64,000 nucleotides of DNA from CAZEGI01 sp964512105 (GCA_964512105.1 CAZEGI010000002.1:1-64000); one strand, 5' to 3'; numbered from the stretch's first letter, positions 6,748 through 14,900 are shown. Notes: generated from the letters alone by a model not told the origin. Made by a program: numbers and translations.

Positions 6748-7638
6748 ATGGCGAGCGTTTACGAGATTTTTGAATTTTTTGTATATGACACGGTAAAGAT
6801 AATCCTGCTACTTTATATAATGATTTTTCTCATCGGGATTTTGAGAACATACATTCCGCAGCATAAGATGCGAGAGTGGCTGTCGAGAAAAAAATTCGGT
6901 TTAAGTTACGTCTTCGCCGCGCTTTTCGGCGCTGTAACGCCGTTCTGCTCGTGCTCCTCGATACCGATATTCATAAGTTTCATCAGGGCGGGCGTTCCAC
7001 TTGGAGTTACGTTTTCCTTCCTTGTGACGTCACCGCTGATTAACGAATACCTGGTTGTCCTGATGCTCGGGTTTTTTGGTCTGAAGATTACTATCGCGTA
7101 TGTATTGTTCGGCCTAATGTTGGGCATGGCATCCGGTGTAATAATCTCAAAACTTGACGTGAACAAATACATCGTTGAAGATCTGCGGTTCAATGCCGAT
7201 GAAATAAGAGAAGAAAAATTCACAAACTTCAGGGAGCGGTTTGGATACGGCTCAAGCGAAGCGTCCTCTATAGTAAAAAAACTCTGGCTGTGGGTTGTTG
7301 TCGGTGTCGGCATAGGCGCTTTGATACACAATTTCATACCGCAGGAACTCATAGAAGGCGCGATAAATCGTGCGGGGATTTTTTCGGTTCCGATAGCTGT
7401 TTTGATCGGTGTTCCGATATACGCGAACTGCGGCGCGATTGTCCCGATAGCTGTGGCGTTGTTCCAGAAGGGCGTTCCACTCGGAACCTCACTTGCATTC
7501 ATGATGGCTACTGCGGCCTTAAGTCTGCCCGAAGCGGTGATACTCAGAAGAGCGCTGAAGTTGCCGCTTATAGCGATTTTCTTCGGAATCGTTGCTGCAG
7601 GGATAGTTATGATGGGTTACCTCTTTAACTTTATTTAA
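6748..7638 (+). CDS. COG0701 permease (ArsP/DUF318 family)
   Basis: The 296-residue protein has about eight membrane segments in two halves. The first half bears the family signature TPFCSCSSIPIFISFIRAGVP; the second has the related IPIYANCGAIVPIAVALFQKGVP and SLPEAVILRRAL. Family members include ArsP, which exports trivalent organoarsenicals, and other poorly characterised permeases. The link with arsR and acr3 supports a metalloid substrate. Its ATG immediately follows the stop of the Cys-rich gene. hydC begins only 20 bp after its end, so read-through into the hydrogenase genes is possible. Confidence 0.9.
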   Translation: MASVYEIFEFFVYDTVKIILLLYIMIFLIGILRTYIPQHKMREWLSRKKFGLSYVFAALFGAVTPFCSCSSIPIFISFIRAGVPLGVTFSFLVTSPLINEYLVVLMLGFFGLKITIAYVLFGLMLGMASGVIISKLDVNKYIVEDLRFNADEIREEKFTNFRERFGYGSSEASSIVKKLWLWVVVGVGIGALIHNFIPQELIEGAINRAGIFSVPIAVLIGVPIYANCGAIVPIAVALFQKGVPLGTSLAFMMATAALSLPEAVILRRALKLPLIAIFFGIVAAGIVMMGYLFNFI

Positions 7639-7658
7639 CGTTTAACAATTAGTATACA

Positions 7659-8108
7659 ATGAAGAAAACAGAGGAAATTCTTGCAAAGTATTCGGACCGC
7701 TCCGAACTGATAGATATCCTAGAGGAAATCCAGGAGTCCTTTGGCTACATCTCTGAGGAGAACATGCGTAAGATTGAGCAGACACTCAAGATACCGCTGG
7801 TTGATATCTACGGGGTTGCAACCTTCTATTCTGCGTTTAAACTCAAGCCGTCCGGAAAACACATAATAAGAGTCTGCAAAGGGACCGCATGCCACGTAAA
7901 AAAAGCAGATCTCATACAGAGTCGCATTGAAGAATTGCTGGGAATAAAGGGTGGCGAAACCACTAAGGACAAAAAATTCACGCTCGAACTCGTGAACTGC
8001 ATAGGCGCATGCGCGAAGGCCCCGAACATCATGATTGACGACGAGGTTTTCGGCGAACTCACAAAGGAAAAAATCGACAAAATACTGAAAGAAGTCAAAC
8101 GCGTCTGA
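7659..8108 (+). CDS. hydC: [FeFe] hydrogenase subunit HydC (NuoE-like)
   Basis: This 149-residue protein of the 24-kDa NuoE family has a helical N-terminal part and a thioredoxin-like domain with one [2Fe-2S] cluster bound by C73, C78 (VCKGTACH), C114 and C118 (NCIGACAKAP). In trimeric NAD-linked hydrogenases it works with the NuoF-like subunit. It is first of the hydCBA set. A TATA-like TTTATTTAA overlaps the end of the upstream permease, so it may have its own promoter. Subunit naming follows the Thermotoga enzyme by analogy. Confidence 0.95.
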   Translation: MKKTEEILAKYSDRSELIDILEEIQESFGYISEENMRKIEQTLKIPLVDIYGVATFYSAFKLKPSGKHIIRVCKGTACHVKKADLIQSRIEELLGIKGGETTKDKKFTLELVNCIGACAKAPNIMIDDEVFGELTKEKIDKILKEVKRV

Positions 8109-8168
8109 ATCCGCCTTCTCATACTACGGCGGATTCAGGCGTATCAAACTGGTGGCTTTAGCCGCCAG
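8105..8168 (+). promoter_or_regulatory. Paired hairpins between hydC and hydB
   Basis: A perfect 11-bp inverted repeat CTGAATCCGCC (8105-8115 with 8128-8138) overlaps the hydC stop. A second hairpin, CTGGTGGC/GCCGCCAG with a TTTA loop, spans 8149-8168. Between them lies GCGTATCAAA, also present just before the acr3 start (5535-5544). These could tune the relative expression of the subunits or be repeat remnants. Confidence 0.5.
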
Positions 8169-8176
8169 TAGTTGAT

Positions 8177-9982
8177 ATGAAAAAAATAACCGACCTGGTT
8201 GATGCCGAGAAGGGCAGAAAGGAACTTGCAGGCGACCGGATTACCGTGGGTGTTGCGACATGCGGAATTTCCGCTGGAGCGATGCCAGTTCTCGACACAC
8301 TTAAGGATGCGAATCTTGGAGTTCTTGTGGAGCCGGTCGGCTGTTCCGGAATGTGCTACAACGAGCCGATTGTTACTGTGAAGAAAGACGGCGTTCATTC
8401 CATCTACTCCCACGTAACGAAAGAAAAAACAAAAAAACTGGTCGAGTGCATAAGGAAAGGAAAAAAGTGCGAGGAATTTTTTGTTGCGAACAAACTTTCC
8501 GAAATCGAGTACTACAAAAAACAGCGCCGCCTCGTTATGGAAAACTGCGGCGTTATAAACCCGCTGAAACTTGAGCAGTACGTCGCATCCGGCGGGTTTG
8601 TTGGTTTGGAAAACGCGCTCAAAATCGAGCCCGCAAAGGTTGTTGATTCAATAAAAAACTCGAAACTTCGTGGCAGGGGTGGTGCCGGTTTCCCTACCGG
8701 CATAAAGTGGAGCTTCGTTTCCTGCAAGACCGGAAAAAAATACCTTGTCTGCAACGGCGACGAAGGTGATCCGGGAGCTTTCATGAACCGCACCCTGATG
8801 GAGAGCGACCCGTTCCGGCTCCTCGAAGGTATGATAATTGCAGCATATGCGATAGGTTCGGACGAAGCCTTCGTTTACACGCGCGCGGAATATCCACTCG
8901 CGATAAAAACCGTGCAGAGTGCGATTTCAATTCTTGAGAAGAAAGGACTTCTCGGTGAGAACATTCTGGGCAAGGATGGTTTCAACTTGAAGATACGGAT
9001 AAAGAAGGGTGCAGGCGCTTTTGTGTGCGGCGAGGAAACTGCACTCATGAACTCGATCATGGGCAATCGCGGCTATCCGAGGCCGCGCCCGCCGTATCCG
9101 TCGGACATGGGTTTGTGGGACAAGCCGACGGTCATAAACAACGTGGACACGCTTGCAAACGTTGCGGTGATAATGCGCATCGGTGTGAACGAATACACAA
9201 AAATCGGAACCGAAAAAACCAGCGGAACCAAAACCATATGTCTGGCCGGAAAGATAAAAAGACCCGGAGTGATTGAAGTTCCGTTCGGAATACCGCTGCG
9301 CGAAATCATATACGACATAGGCGGCGGAACGCCTAAGGGGACAAAGTTCAAGGCCGTTCAATCCGGAGGACCTGCGGGTGGTTGCATTCCGGCAAGCATG
9401 ATCGACCTGTCTCTGGATTACGAAACTCTTACCGGAGCAGGTGCGATAATGGGTTCCGGGGGACTCGTGGTCATGGACGACGAGGACTGCATGGTTGACG
9501 TTGCGAGGTACTTCATGAGTTTCATACAGGAGGAATCCTGCGGAAAATGCACGCCGTGCCGGGAAGGAAACATGCGCCTGCTGGAACTCCTGGAAAAAAT
9601 CACCGGTGGTGTCGGAACAAGAGAGGACATAAACCTCATAAAAAAACTTGCGAATTTCGTGCAGAACTGCTCGCTCTGCGGTCTCGGACAGAACGCCCCG
9701 AACCCCGTGCTTTCGACCATGCGGTACTTCATGGACGAATACATCGACCACGTGGAGAACAAGACGTGCGTTGCGGGCGTCTGCAGGAGCATCATAACTT
9801 ACAGCATAACCAACAAGTGCGTGGGATGCGGGAACTGTGCGAGGCTGTGCCCCGTAAGCGCGATAACAGGAAAACTCAAGGAGCGGCATGTTATTGACCC
9901 AGAGAAGTGCATAAGATGCGGCGAATGCTACAGGAACTGTGCATTCCATGCGATAACCAAAAGTGGCGCGAAAAAAAGTTAA
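8177..9982 (+). CDS. hydB: [FeFe] hydrogenase subunit HydB (NuoF-like, NAD-binding)
   Basis: This 601-residue flavoprotein has, in order, an N-terminal thioredoxin-like [2Fe-2S] domain with C29, C56 and C60; a NuoF core with the glycine-rich GRGGAGFPTG (167-175) and GDEGDPGAF (194-202) for NADH and FMN; an SLBB-like part; a [4Fe-4S] site (C455, C458, C461, C501); and two C-terminal ferredoxin clusters (C548/551/554/558 and C578/581/584/588). This is the layout of the NAD-linked subunit of electron-bifurcating hydrogenases. It couples NAD(H) to HydA, while bifurcation with ferredoxin is inferred from family. Its 3' end overlaps hydA by 20 bp. Confidence 0.96.
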   Translation: MKKITDLVDAEKGRKELAGDRITVGVATCGISAGAMPVLDTLKDANLGVLVEPVGCSGMCYNEPIVTVKKDGVHSIYSHVTKEKTKKLVECIRKGKKCEEFFVANKLSEIEYYKKQRRLVMENCGVINPLKLEQYVASGGFVGLENALKIEPAKVVDSIKNSKLRGRGGAGFPTGIKWSFVSCKTGKKYLVCNGDEGDPGAFMNRTLMESDPFRLLEGMIIAAYAIGSDEAFVYTRAEYPLAIKTVQSAISILEKKGLLGENILGKDGFNLKIRIKKGAGAFVCGEETALMNSIMGNRGYPRPRPPYPSDMGLWDKPTVINNVDTLANVAVIMRIGVNEYTKIGTEKTSGTKTICLAGKIKRPGVIEVPFGIPLREIIYDIGGGTPKGTKFKAVQSGGPAGGCIPASMIDLSLDYETLTGAGAIMGSGGLVVMDDEDCMVDVARYFMSFIQEESCGKCTPCREGNMRLLELLEKITGGVGTREDINLIKKLANFVQNCSLCGLGQNAPNPVLSTMRYFMDEYIDHVENKTCVAGVCRSIITYSITNKCVGCGNCARLCPVSAITGKLKERHVIDPEKCIRCGECYRNCAFHAITKSGAKKS

Positions 9983-11690
9983 CGTCTATCTGAATGGTGA
10001 GCCGGTGAAGGCGGACGAGGGCGAGATGATAATAGACGTCGCAAGGAGAAACGGCATAGACATCCCGCACTTCTGCTGGAACCGCCGCCTGGACAGAATC
10101 GGAGCGTGCAGAATATGCGTTGTCGAGGTTGAGGGTCATCCGAAACCCGTTGCGTCGTGTTCCACACCGGTTACGGACGGCATGAAGGTAAAAACGCACA
10201 CACCCGCAATCCTCGAAGCCCGGAGAATGAACCTTGAACTTCTGCTTGCGAATCACGACCTCAACTGCACAACGTGCCCGAACAACCTGAACTGCCGGCT
10301 CCAGCAGTACGCATACGATTTCGGGATACAGGAGATACCTTTTCTGGGGAAGAAGAAGCACGAGGATCCGGATTACTCGAGCGTTTCCATCGTGAGGGAT
10401 AACAATAAATGCATTCTCTGCGAGCAATGCGTTCAGGTTTGCAATAAAATCCAGACGGTTCATGCTATCGGTTTGCAGGAAAGGGGTTTCGACACAAGGG
10501 TGAGCCCGCCATTCAACACGAACATGAACGAAAGCCCGTGCGTGAATTGCGGGCAGTGCGTTGTCGCGTGCCCCACGGGAGCACTTACTGAAAAAAGCAG
10601 CATTCGGGAAGTCATCGGGGCCCTGAATTCCGGAAAGTATCTGATAGCCCAAACCGCACCTTCAATTCGTGCAACCCTCGGCGAGTGCTTCGGACTTCCG
10701 CGCGGGGTTGCTGTCACGGGACAGCTGGTTGCTGCTTTGCGCGAGTTGGGGTTCCAGAAGGTTTTTGACACCGACCTTGCGGCAGACATAACCATAGTGG
10801 AGGAGGCGACGGAGTTTGTAAAAAGGTTTAAGGAAAAACGCGATTTGCCGATGATAACCACCTGCTGCCCCGCATGGATTCTGTTTGGCGAACGGTTTTA
10901 CTTTGACGAGTTAAAGCACATGTCCTCGTGCAAAAGCCCGCGCGCGATTATGGCGTCGCTGGTCAAAACCTACTATGCGGAAAAAACTGGCATGAACCCG
11001 AAGGACATAATACTCGTGGACATAATGCCGTGCACTGCAAAGAAATTTGAGATCCAGCGTCCGGAACTCAGGGGCAACACGGATTACGTTCTCACGACAG
11101 TCGAACTCGCAAAACTCATAAAACAGTACAGCATCGACTTCAACAACCTTCCACCATCGCACTTCGACAGTCCACTTGGCGAAGCGTCCGGAGCCGGCGA
11201 CATTTTTGGAAAAACAGGCGGCGTTATGGAAGCCGCGCTGCGCTCGGTTGCGGATATGCTCGCGGGCGAAGATTTGAAATCTGTGGATTACGTCGCGGTG
11301 CGCGGGATGGAAACCATGAAGGAGGCGGAACTGGACGTAGCCGGCGAAAGGATAAGGATTTGTGCTGTCCACACCCTCGGCGAGGCTCGCAAACTCCTCG
11401 AGCAAATAAGGGCAGGCAAAAGCCCGTATCAATTCATCGAGATAATGGCATGTTACGGGGGGTGCATCGGTGGCGGGGGGCAACCACCGCCGCACAACCG
11501 CGAGACCCTTGAGAAAAGGGCAGAGGCACTGAAAAAGGAGGATAGCGGTAAAACCCTAAGAAAATCGCACAAGAACCTGCACGTTCTGAAAATATACAAT
11601 GAGTATCTCGGGGAATTCGGAGGCGAACTGGCTCACAAGCTGTTGCATACGACCTACACAAATAGATGCATAATCAAGGGCTGCAAGTGA
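9963..11690 (+). CDS. hydA: [FeFe] hydrogenase catalytic subunit HydA
   Basis: The 575-residue protein has a full group A [FeFe] hydrogenase layout. It holds a [2Fe-2S] domain (C38, C49, C52, C66), a His-ligated [4Fe-4S] (H98, C102, C105, C111), two ferredoxin clusters (C150/153/156/160 and C193/196/199/203) and the H-cluster motifs L1 TTCCPAW (proton-shuttle C301, ligand C302), L2 MPCTAKKFE (C357) and L3 MACYGGCIGGGGQP (C497, C501). All catalytic ligands are present. The GTG start at 9963 lies inside the hydB end. It makes or uses H2. Maturases HydE, HydF and HydG are not in this window and must be elsewhere for activity. Confidence 0.97.
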   Translation: MARKKVNVYLNGEPVKADEGEMIIDVARRNGIDIPHFCWNRRLDRIGACRICVVEVEGHPKPVASCSTPVTDGMKVKTHTPAILEARRMNLELLLANHDLNCTTCPNNLNCRLQQYAYDFGIQEIPFLGKKKHEDPDYSSVSIVRDNNKCILCEQCVQVCNKIQTVHAIGLQERGFDTRVSPPFNTNMNESPCVNCGQCVVACPTGALTEKSSIREVIGALNSGKYLIAQTAPSIRATLGECFGLPRGVAVTGQLVAALRELGFQKVFDTDLAADITIVEEATEFVKRFKEKRDLPMITTCCPAWILFGERFYFDELKHMSSCKSPRAIMASLVKTYYAEKTGMNPKDIILVDIMPCTAKKFEIQRPELRGNTDYVLTTVELAKLIKQYSIDFNNLPPSHFDSPLGEASGAGDIFGKTGGVMEAALRSVADMLAGEDLKSVDYVAVRGMETMKEAELDVAGERIRICAVHTLGEARKLLEQIRAGKSPYQFIEIMACYGGCIGGGGQPPPHNRETLEKRAEALKKEDSGKTLRKSHKNLHVLKIYNEYLGEFGGELAHKLLHTTYTNRCIIKGCK

Positions 11691-11691
11691 C

Positions 11692-12243
11692 TTATCTTCT
11701 TACAAAAAATTCCTCGGCCTTGAGTTCTGAATAAACCAACACACCGCCGAGTATCGCGGTGGTAAGTTGTATCGAACCCATCGCTGTCAGGAATACGGAC
11801 GGTATAACGCTCGTGGAATACAGCACGAACGCCGCACCGTACAGAAAACCCGCCTTTGCAAGCGAGCCCGCGAGTAATGTTGCGAGATAGTTGTATTTGT
11901 TCCTGATCTTCATCTTGAAAAAACAAACGAGTATCAGATTCCCTGCCCAGATGAACGGCAGCAGGTAAACCAGAAAAACCGTGAACGGACCGAACAGAAT
12001 TCCTCGTGCAAGCGCACCCAGAGCCGGGGTGAAAATTATGGGCAGTACCTTGTGCGACTTCAAGCTAAGCGCAGACCTTATCAAAAACGCGTTCACGACC
12101 GCGCCGACCAGAAGCTGCGGATGGCCGAGCGTGAACGATATGAGAAAGCCCATGGAACTTAAAAGCAGCATCTCGACAAACTGGTACCTTTCCGAATACC
12201 TGTTCTGCACCTCGTCGAAATAACCGAAAATCGTAAGGTTCAT
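11692..12243 (-). CDS. Small multi-pass membrane protein next to hydA
   Basis: The 183-residue protein has about six hydrophobic segments and short loops, with a shape like an ECF-transporter substrate-binding subunit. I do not recognise a specific family. Its stop is 1 bp from the convergent hydA stop, so it is not in the hydrogenase operon. A TATA-like AATATTTAAAC directly precedes the ATG on the minus strand. If it is an S component, a vitamin or metal would be the substrate; no energising module is nearby. Confidence 0.7.
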   Translation of the reverse strand: MNLTIFGYFDEVQNRYSERYQFVEMLLLSSMGFLISFTLGHPQLLVGAVVNAFLIRSALSLKSHKVLPIIFTPALGALARGILFGPFTVFLVYLLPFIWAGNLILVCFFKMKIRNKYNYLATLLAGSLAKAGFLYGAAFVLYSTSVIPSVFLTAMGSIQLTTAILGGVLVYSELKAEEFFVRR

Positions 12244-12273
12244 GTTTAAATATTTTTTTCAGGTTAAAAATAC

Positions 12274-13701
12274 CTATCTCCTGCCGAGCTTGTCGGACAT
12301 TACCTTCAACAAAACCAGGAACGGGAATATCTCGAGCCTGCCGAAGAGCATCTGCAACGCAAGGACTATTTTCGGAAACAGGGGGAGCGCTGCTATGTCC
12401 AAGGTGCTTAAACCCGAGGTACCCAGCGCGGAGGACGAAACAAACAACGAATCTATAGCGCCGTAGCCGTAAATCAGCAGAACAAAGAATCCCGCGAACA
12501 GGAACAGGAAGTACGCCGCAATGAAACCCATCACCATCAGGACTTCCTTCTCCTGAAATGTGCTGTCCCCGAGTTTGAACGGAGCAACCGCGGTGGGCGG
12601 CAGTATTATCCTCTTCACAATCCATCTTATGGCCCCCAAAAGAATCAGGAAGCGCATTATCTTTATCCCGCCTCCAGTCGAGTTTGTCGCTGCCCCTATC
12701 CACATCAGTATTATCGAAACCGTGTCGCCCCAGTTCCCTGCCCTGTGGTAGTCAATGTCGCTGAAACCCGTCGTCGTTATCGCGGAAACCACGTTGAATG
12801 CGGATTTTTCTATGGCTTCTAAAATGGGCATTCCGTTCTGCGCAAGGCTTAGTGTGAATAACAAAATTCCAACCAGCAGTATCGCAAACATCCCCTTTAC
12901 CTGGATATTCCCAAAAAAATCCCTCACCTTCCCGCGGAACAGCGTTCTGTGCGCGTACGTTTCCGTGGCGCCTATAAGCATGAAGAGCATGAGCACCAGC
13001 CTGCTCAACGGATTGATGTACGGAACCTGCGAACTCGTGTACCAGAAACCACCCGTGGACAGCGCGCTCAGTATCCCGAATACCGAGTCAAACACGGGCA
13101 TGCCGCAGAGGTTCAGCAGTATAATCCCGCAGACCGTATAGAAAAGATAAATCTTTATAACTTCCCTCGAACTGTTTTTGACCGATGCCCCGATGTGCTC
13201 CTCGCCCCGTTCGGAGCGGTACAGGTAAAGCAGCCTTATGCGCGGCGCGGAGAAAAACTGCAGGAACATTATTATTATCCCGATGCCCCCAATCCACTGG
13301 TAATACGCGCGCGCGAAGTGTATGCTCTTCGGATAAGAATCCATGAGTTTCTGCGGTATCACCGTTAACCCCGTCGTGGTGTATCCCGATACGGACTCAA
13401 AGAAACAGTCCACCGTGACGTGCGGGACGCTGCCCTTAAAAACGAACAGGAGCGGAATTCCGCCGATAACGGAAATCGTGAGCAGCGTGAGTGCGGAAAG
13501 CGCCATCGCCTCCTTCAGGTCCAGGTCGTGCAACGGGAAGCGTGAAAAAATCAACCCGAGAACAAAGGAAACCGCAGCCGTTACAAGAAACGGGACCATG
13601 TCCTCGTTGTAGTAAAACGCCACGAACAGGGGGATGAGCATCAGTAAGGCATTCAGCTGCAGTATCCTGCCCAGGTAGCCCCATATCCTTCCGAAATCCA
13701 T
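12274..13701 (-). CDS. trkH: TrkH-type potassium uptake channel subunit
   Basis: The 475-residue membrane protein has the four pore repeats of the Trk/Ktr/HKT superfamily. Selectivity-filter stretches are visible as GYTTTGLTV, LSTGGFWY, AITTTGFSD and SALGTSGLS, and the NSTGGGIKIMR segment follows the third. It takes up K+, normally gated by a cytosolic TrkA-type NAD/ATP-binding ring, which is not in this window. An open frame extends upstream to 13938, but that would run through the divergent pop5 gene. ATG at 13701 fits the family N terminus and lies just after a TATA-like element. Confidence 0.92.
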   Translation of the reverse strand: MDFGRIWGYLGRILQLNALLMLIPLFVAFYYNEDMVPFLVTAAVSFVLGLIFSRFPLHDLDLKEAMALSALTLLTISVIGGIPLLFVFKGSVPHVTVDCFFESVSGYTTTGLTVIPQKLMDSYPKSIHFARAYYQWIGGIGIIIMFLQFFSAPRIRLLYLYRSERGEEHIGASVKNSSREVIKIYLFYTVCGIILLNLCGMPVFDSVFGILSALSTGGFWYTSSQVPYINPLSRLVLMLFMLIGATETYAHRTLFRGKVRDFFGNIQVKGMFAILLVGILLFTLSLAQNGMPILEAIEKSAFNVVSAITTTGFSDIDYHRAGNWGDTVSIILMWIGAATNSTGGGIKIMRFLILLGAIRWIVKRIILPPTAVAPFKLGDSTFQEKEVLMVMGFIAAYFLFLFAGFFVLLIYGYGAIDSLFVSSSALGTSGLSTLDIAALPLFPKIVLALQMLFGRLEIFPFLVLLKVMSDKLGRR

Positions 13702-13735
13702 TTTATACTTACATATTGTTTTATAATAGTATAAG
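13702..13735. promoter_or_regulatory. Compact divergent promoter, trkH/pop5
   Basis: Only 34 bp separate the two start codons. TTTATACTTAC is placed about 28 bp before the pop5 ATG, and on the other strand CTTATACTATTATAAAA is placed about 20-30 bp before the trkH ATG. The two boxes interleave, so both messages are probably leaderless. Confidence 0.55.
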
Positions 13736-14068
13736 ATGCCGAAACCGCTGCTGCCGACACTCCGGGAAAGGAACCGATACATGGTTTTCGAAATCGTAAG
13801 CGATTCAAAATTCAAGAGGGACGAGGTCCTGAAATCCGTATGGGGTTCGGTTTCGAGACTGCTCGGCGAATTCGAAACCGGAAAAACCAGTTTATGGCTC
13901 ACGGAGTGGGACGAAAAAACCCAGAAGGGAATTCTCAAGGCAAATCACAAAAGCATTGACAAGGTGCGGGCAGCTATTGCCTTGATAAAAGAAATCGACA
14001 AAAAACCCGTTATATTCCATGTTCTCGGAATTTCCGGAACGATAAAGAAAGCCAAGGCGAAATTCTGA
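13736..14068 (+). CDS. rnp2: RNase P protein component 2 (Pop5)
   Basis: This 110-residue protein matches the Pop5/Rpp14 family of archaeal and eukaryotic RNase P proteins, with the characteristic N terminus PLLPTLRERNRYMVFEI and a later L..L.G..G pattern near the C terminus. With RPP30 and other subunits it supports RNase P RNA in trimming the 5' leaders of tRNAs. It lies 32 bp upstream of tRNA-Pro. Pop5 is not found in bacteria, so this is a strong archaeal marker. Confidence 0.9.
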   Translation: MPKPLLPTLRERNRYMVFEIVSDSKFKRDEVLKSVWGSVSRLLGEFETGKTSLWLTEWDEKTQKGILKANHKSIDKVRAAIALIKEIDKKPVIFHVLGISGTIKKAKAKF

Positions 14069-14100
14069 TTTTTAATTATCTGCCCCATTATTAATTCTCC

Positions 14101-14222
14101 GGGACCGTAGGGTAGTTTGGTCAATCCTTCCAGCTCGGGGAATCGTTGATGAGGTTAACCCAAAAAGCAACCGTTTGTGATACGATTAGCTGGAAACCCG
14201 AGTTCAAATCTCGGCGGTCCCA
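14101..14222 (+). tRNA. tRNA-Pro (CGG) with 49-nt intron
   Basis: Acceptor GGGACCG pairs with CGGTCCC plus A. The D-arm is GGGT/ATCC. The anticodon stem TCCAG/CTGGA carries loop CTCGGG, interrupted by an intron at 14140-14188 and closed by G189. The intron ends pair (GAATCG/CGATT). The T-arm is CCGAG/CTCGG around TTCAAAT. The anticodon reads CGG. A copy of the 3' end lies at 14363-14379. Confidence 0.9.
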
Positions 14223-14302
14223 TACCGCCCTTTTCTTTTAGAAAAAGAAAAGTGCAGGTTGCCCAAAAGAAAAGGAATTTTTGCATAGCAAAAATTCTTA
14301 AC
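14223..14302. other. Hairpins downstream of tRNA-Pro
   Basis: Directly after the tRNA comes a polypyrimidine/polypurine hairpin, CTTTTCTTTT-AG-AAAAAGAAAAG, then AATTTTTGC/GCAAAAATT at about 14276-14296. Similar pyrimidine-rich hairpins occur in the tRNA-Thr intron and on both sides of tRNA-Gly. Confidence 0.55.
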
Positions 14303-14356
14303 GGGGGAATCAGGAACAACTTAGAACTGAAGGGGGCAGAGCCCCCTGCGGTTCAG
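14303..14356 (+). repeat. tRNA-linked repeat family 2, copy E
   Basis: This 54-bp compact copy reads GGGGGAATCAGGAACAAC, TTAGAACTGAAGGGGG, then CAGAGCCCCCTGCGGTTCAG. The second half folds as a GGGGG/CCCCC stem extended by CTGAA/TTCAG. It matches the copy beside tRNA-Met (4871-4980) but lacks the two inserted hairpins. Confidence 0.85.
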
Positions 14357-14362
14357 GTTCAG

Positions 14363-14379
14363 AAATCTCGGCGGTCCCA
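14363..14379 (+). repeat. Partial duplicate of tRNA-Pro 3' end
   Basis: Seventeen bases are identical to 14206-14222, the last 17 bases of tRNA-Pro including the discriminator. It follows the family 2 element by 6 bp. Confidence 0.9.
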
Positions 14380-14435
14380 AGCCTTTCCGTCTGATCATTT
14401 TTAATGTCCAAACAAATAATCTAACCGATACAAAA

Positions 14436-14846
14436 ATGAACACCAAAAAAATTCTTGTCTCGGGAATAGTTTCCGGTTTTGTCATAGCCGTTGTTTTTTG
14501 GGCGTTCAGCCTTGCGGCGCAGTCGGTTTTCTCGTACGATGCGATGAAGCTCGGCGGAATGCGTGATGCTAATGACCCGGTGGTGATGCTGTTCTTCCTT
14601 TATCCATGGGTTCTGTCCTTTGCAATGACCATCGCTTACGCAAAGATCGGAGAAGTTTTCCAGGGAAGTGCCGTTTGGAAGGGCAAGAAGTTGGGGCTTC
14701 TGGCATGGCTGCTCGCGGGAATACCGTCCGCGTTTCTCGTGTACACGAGCATGAACTACCCGTGCGGGTTCACAGTGAACTCTGTTGTCGGCAGTCTAGT
14801 TTACATGATTGCCGGCGGAATAACGATAGCGAAGCTGATGGAATAA
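14436..14846 (+). CDS. Small membrane protein, unknown function
   Basis: The 136-residue protein has about four hydrophobic segments, at roughly 5-28, 48-68, 86-104 and 112-132. It has few charged residues and a single cysteine in the NYPCGFTV stretch. I do not recognise a family with confidence. It is a lone gene between tRNA-Pro and tRNA-Thr, with a normal ATG start. Confidence 0.7.
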   Translation: MNTKKILVSGIVSGFVIAVVFWAFSLAAQSVFSYDAMKLGGMRDANDPVVMLFFLYPWVLSFAMTIAYAKIGEVFQGSAVWKGKKLGLLAWLLAGIPSAFLVYTSMNYPCGFTVNSVVGSLVYMIAGGITIAKLME

Positions 14847-14900
14847 TCAACCGACCAGCAGATTCTTTATTCTTTTTATTTTTTAATTCACTATTATAAT

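Noticed and set aside
8927..9949. 340-codon open frame on the minus strand opposite hydB
   Set aside because: It is the complement of a strongly conserved gene with all cluster ligands; no start signal and unnatural composition (many His, Arg, Cys).
13702..13938. N-terminal extension of trkH by about 79 residues
   Set aside because: It would lie wholly across the promoter and the 5' part of pop5, and the extension is not membrane- or Trk-like.
14177..14404. 75-codon frame after tRNA-Pro
   Set aside because: It covers tRNA exon 2, the family 2 element and the tRNA duplicate; composition is not protein-like.
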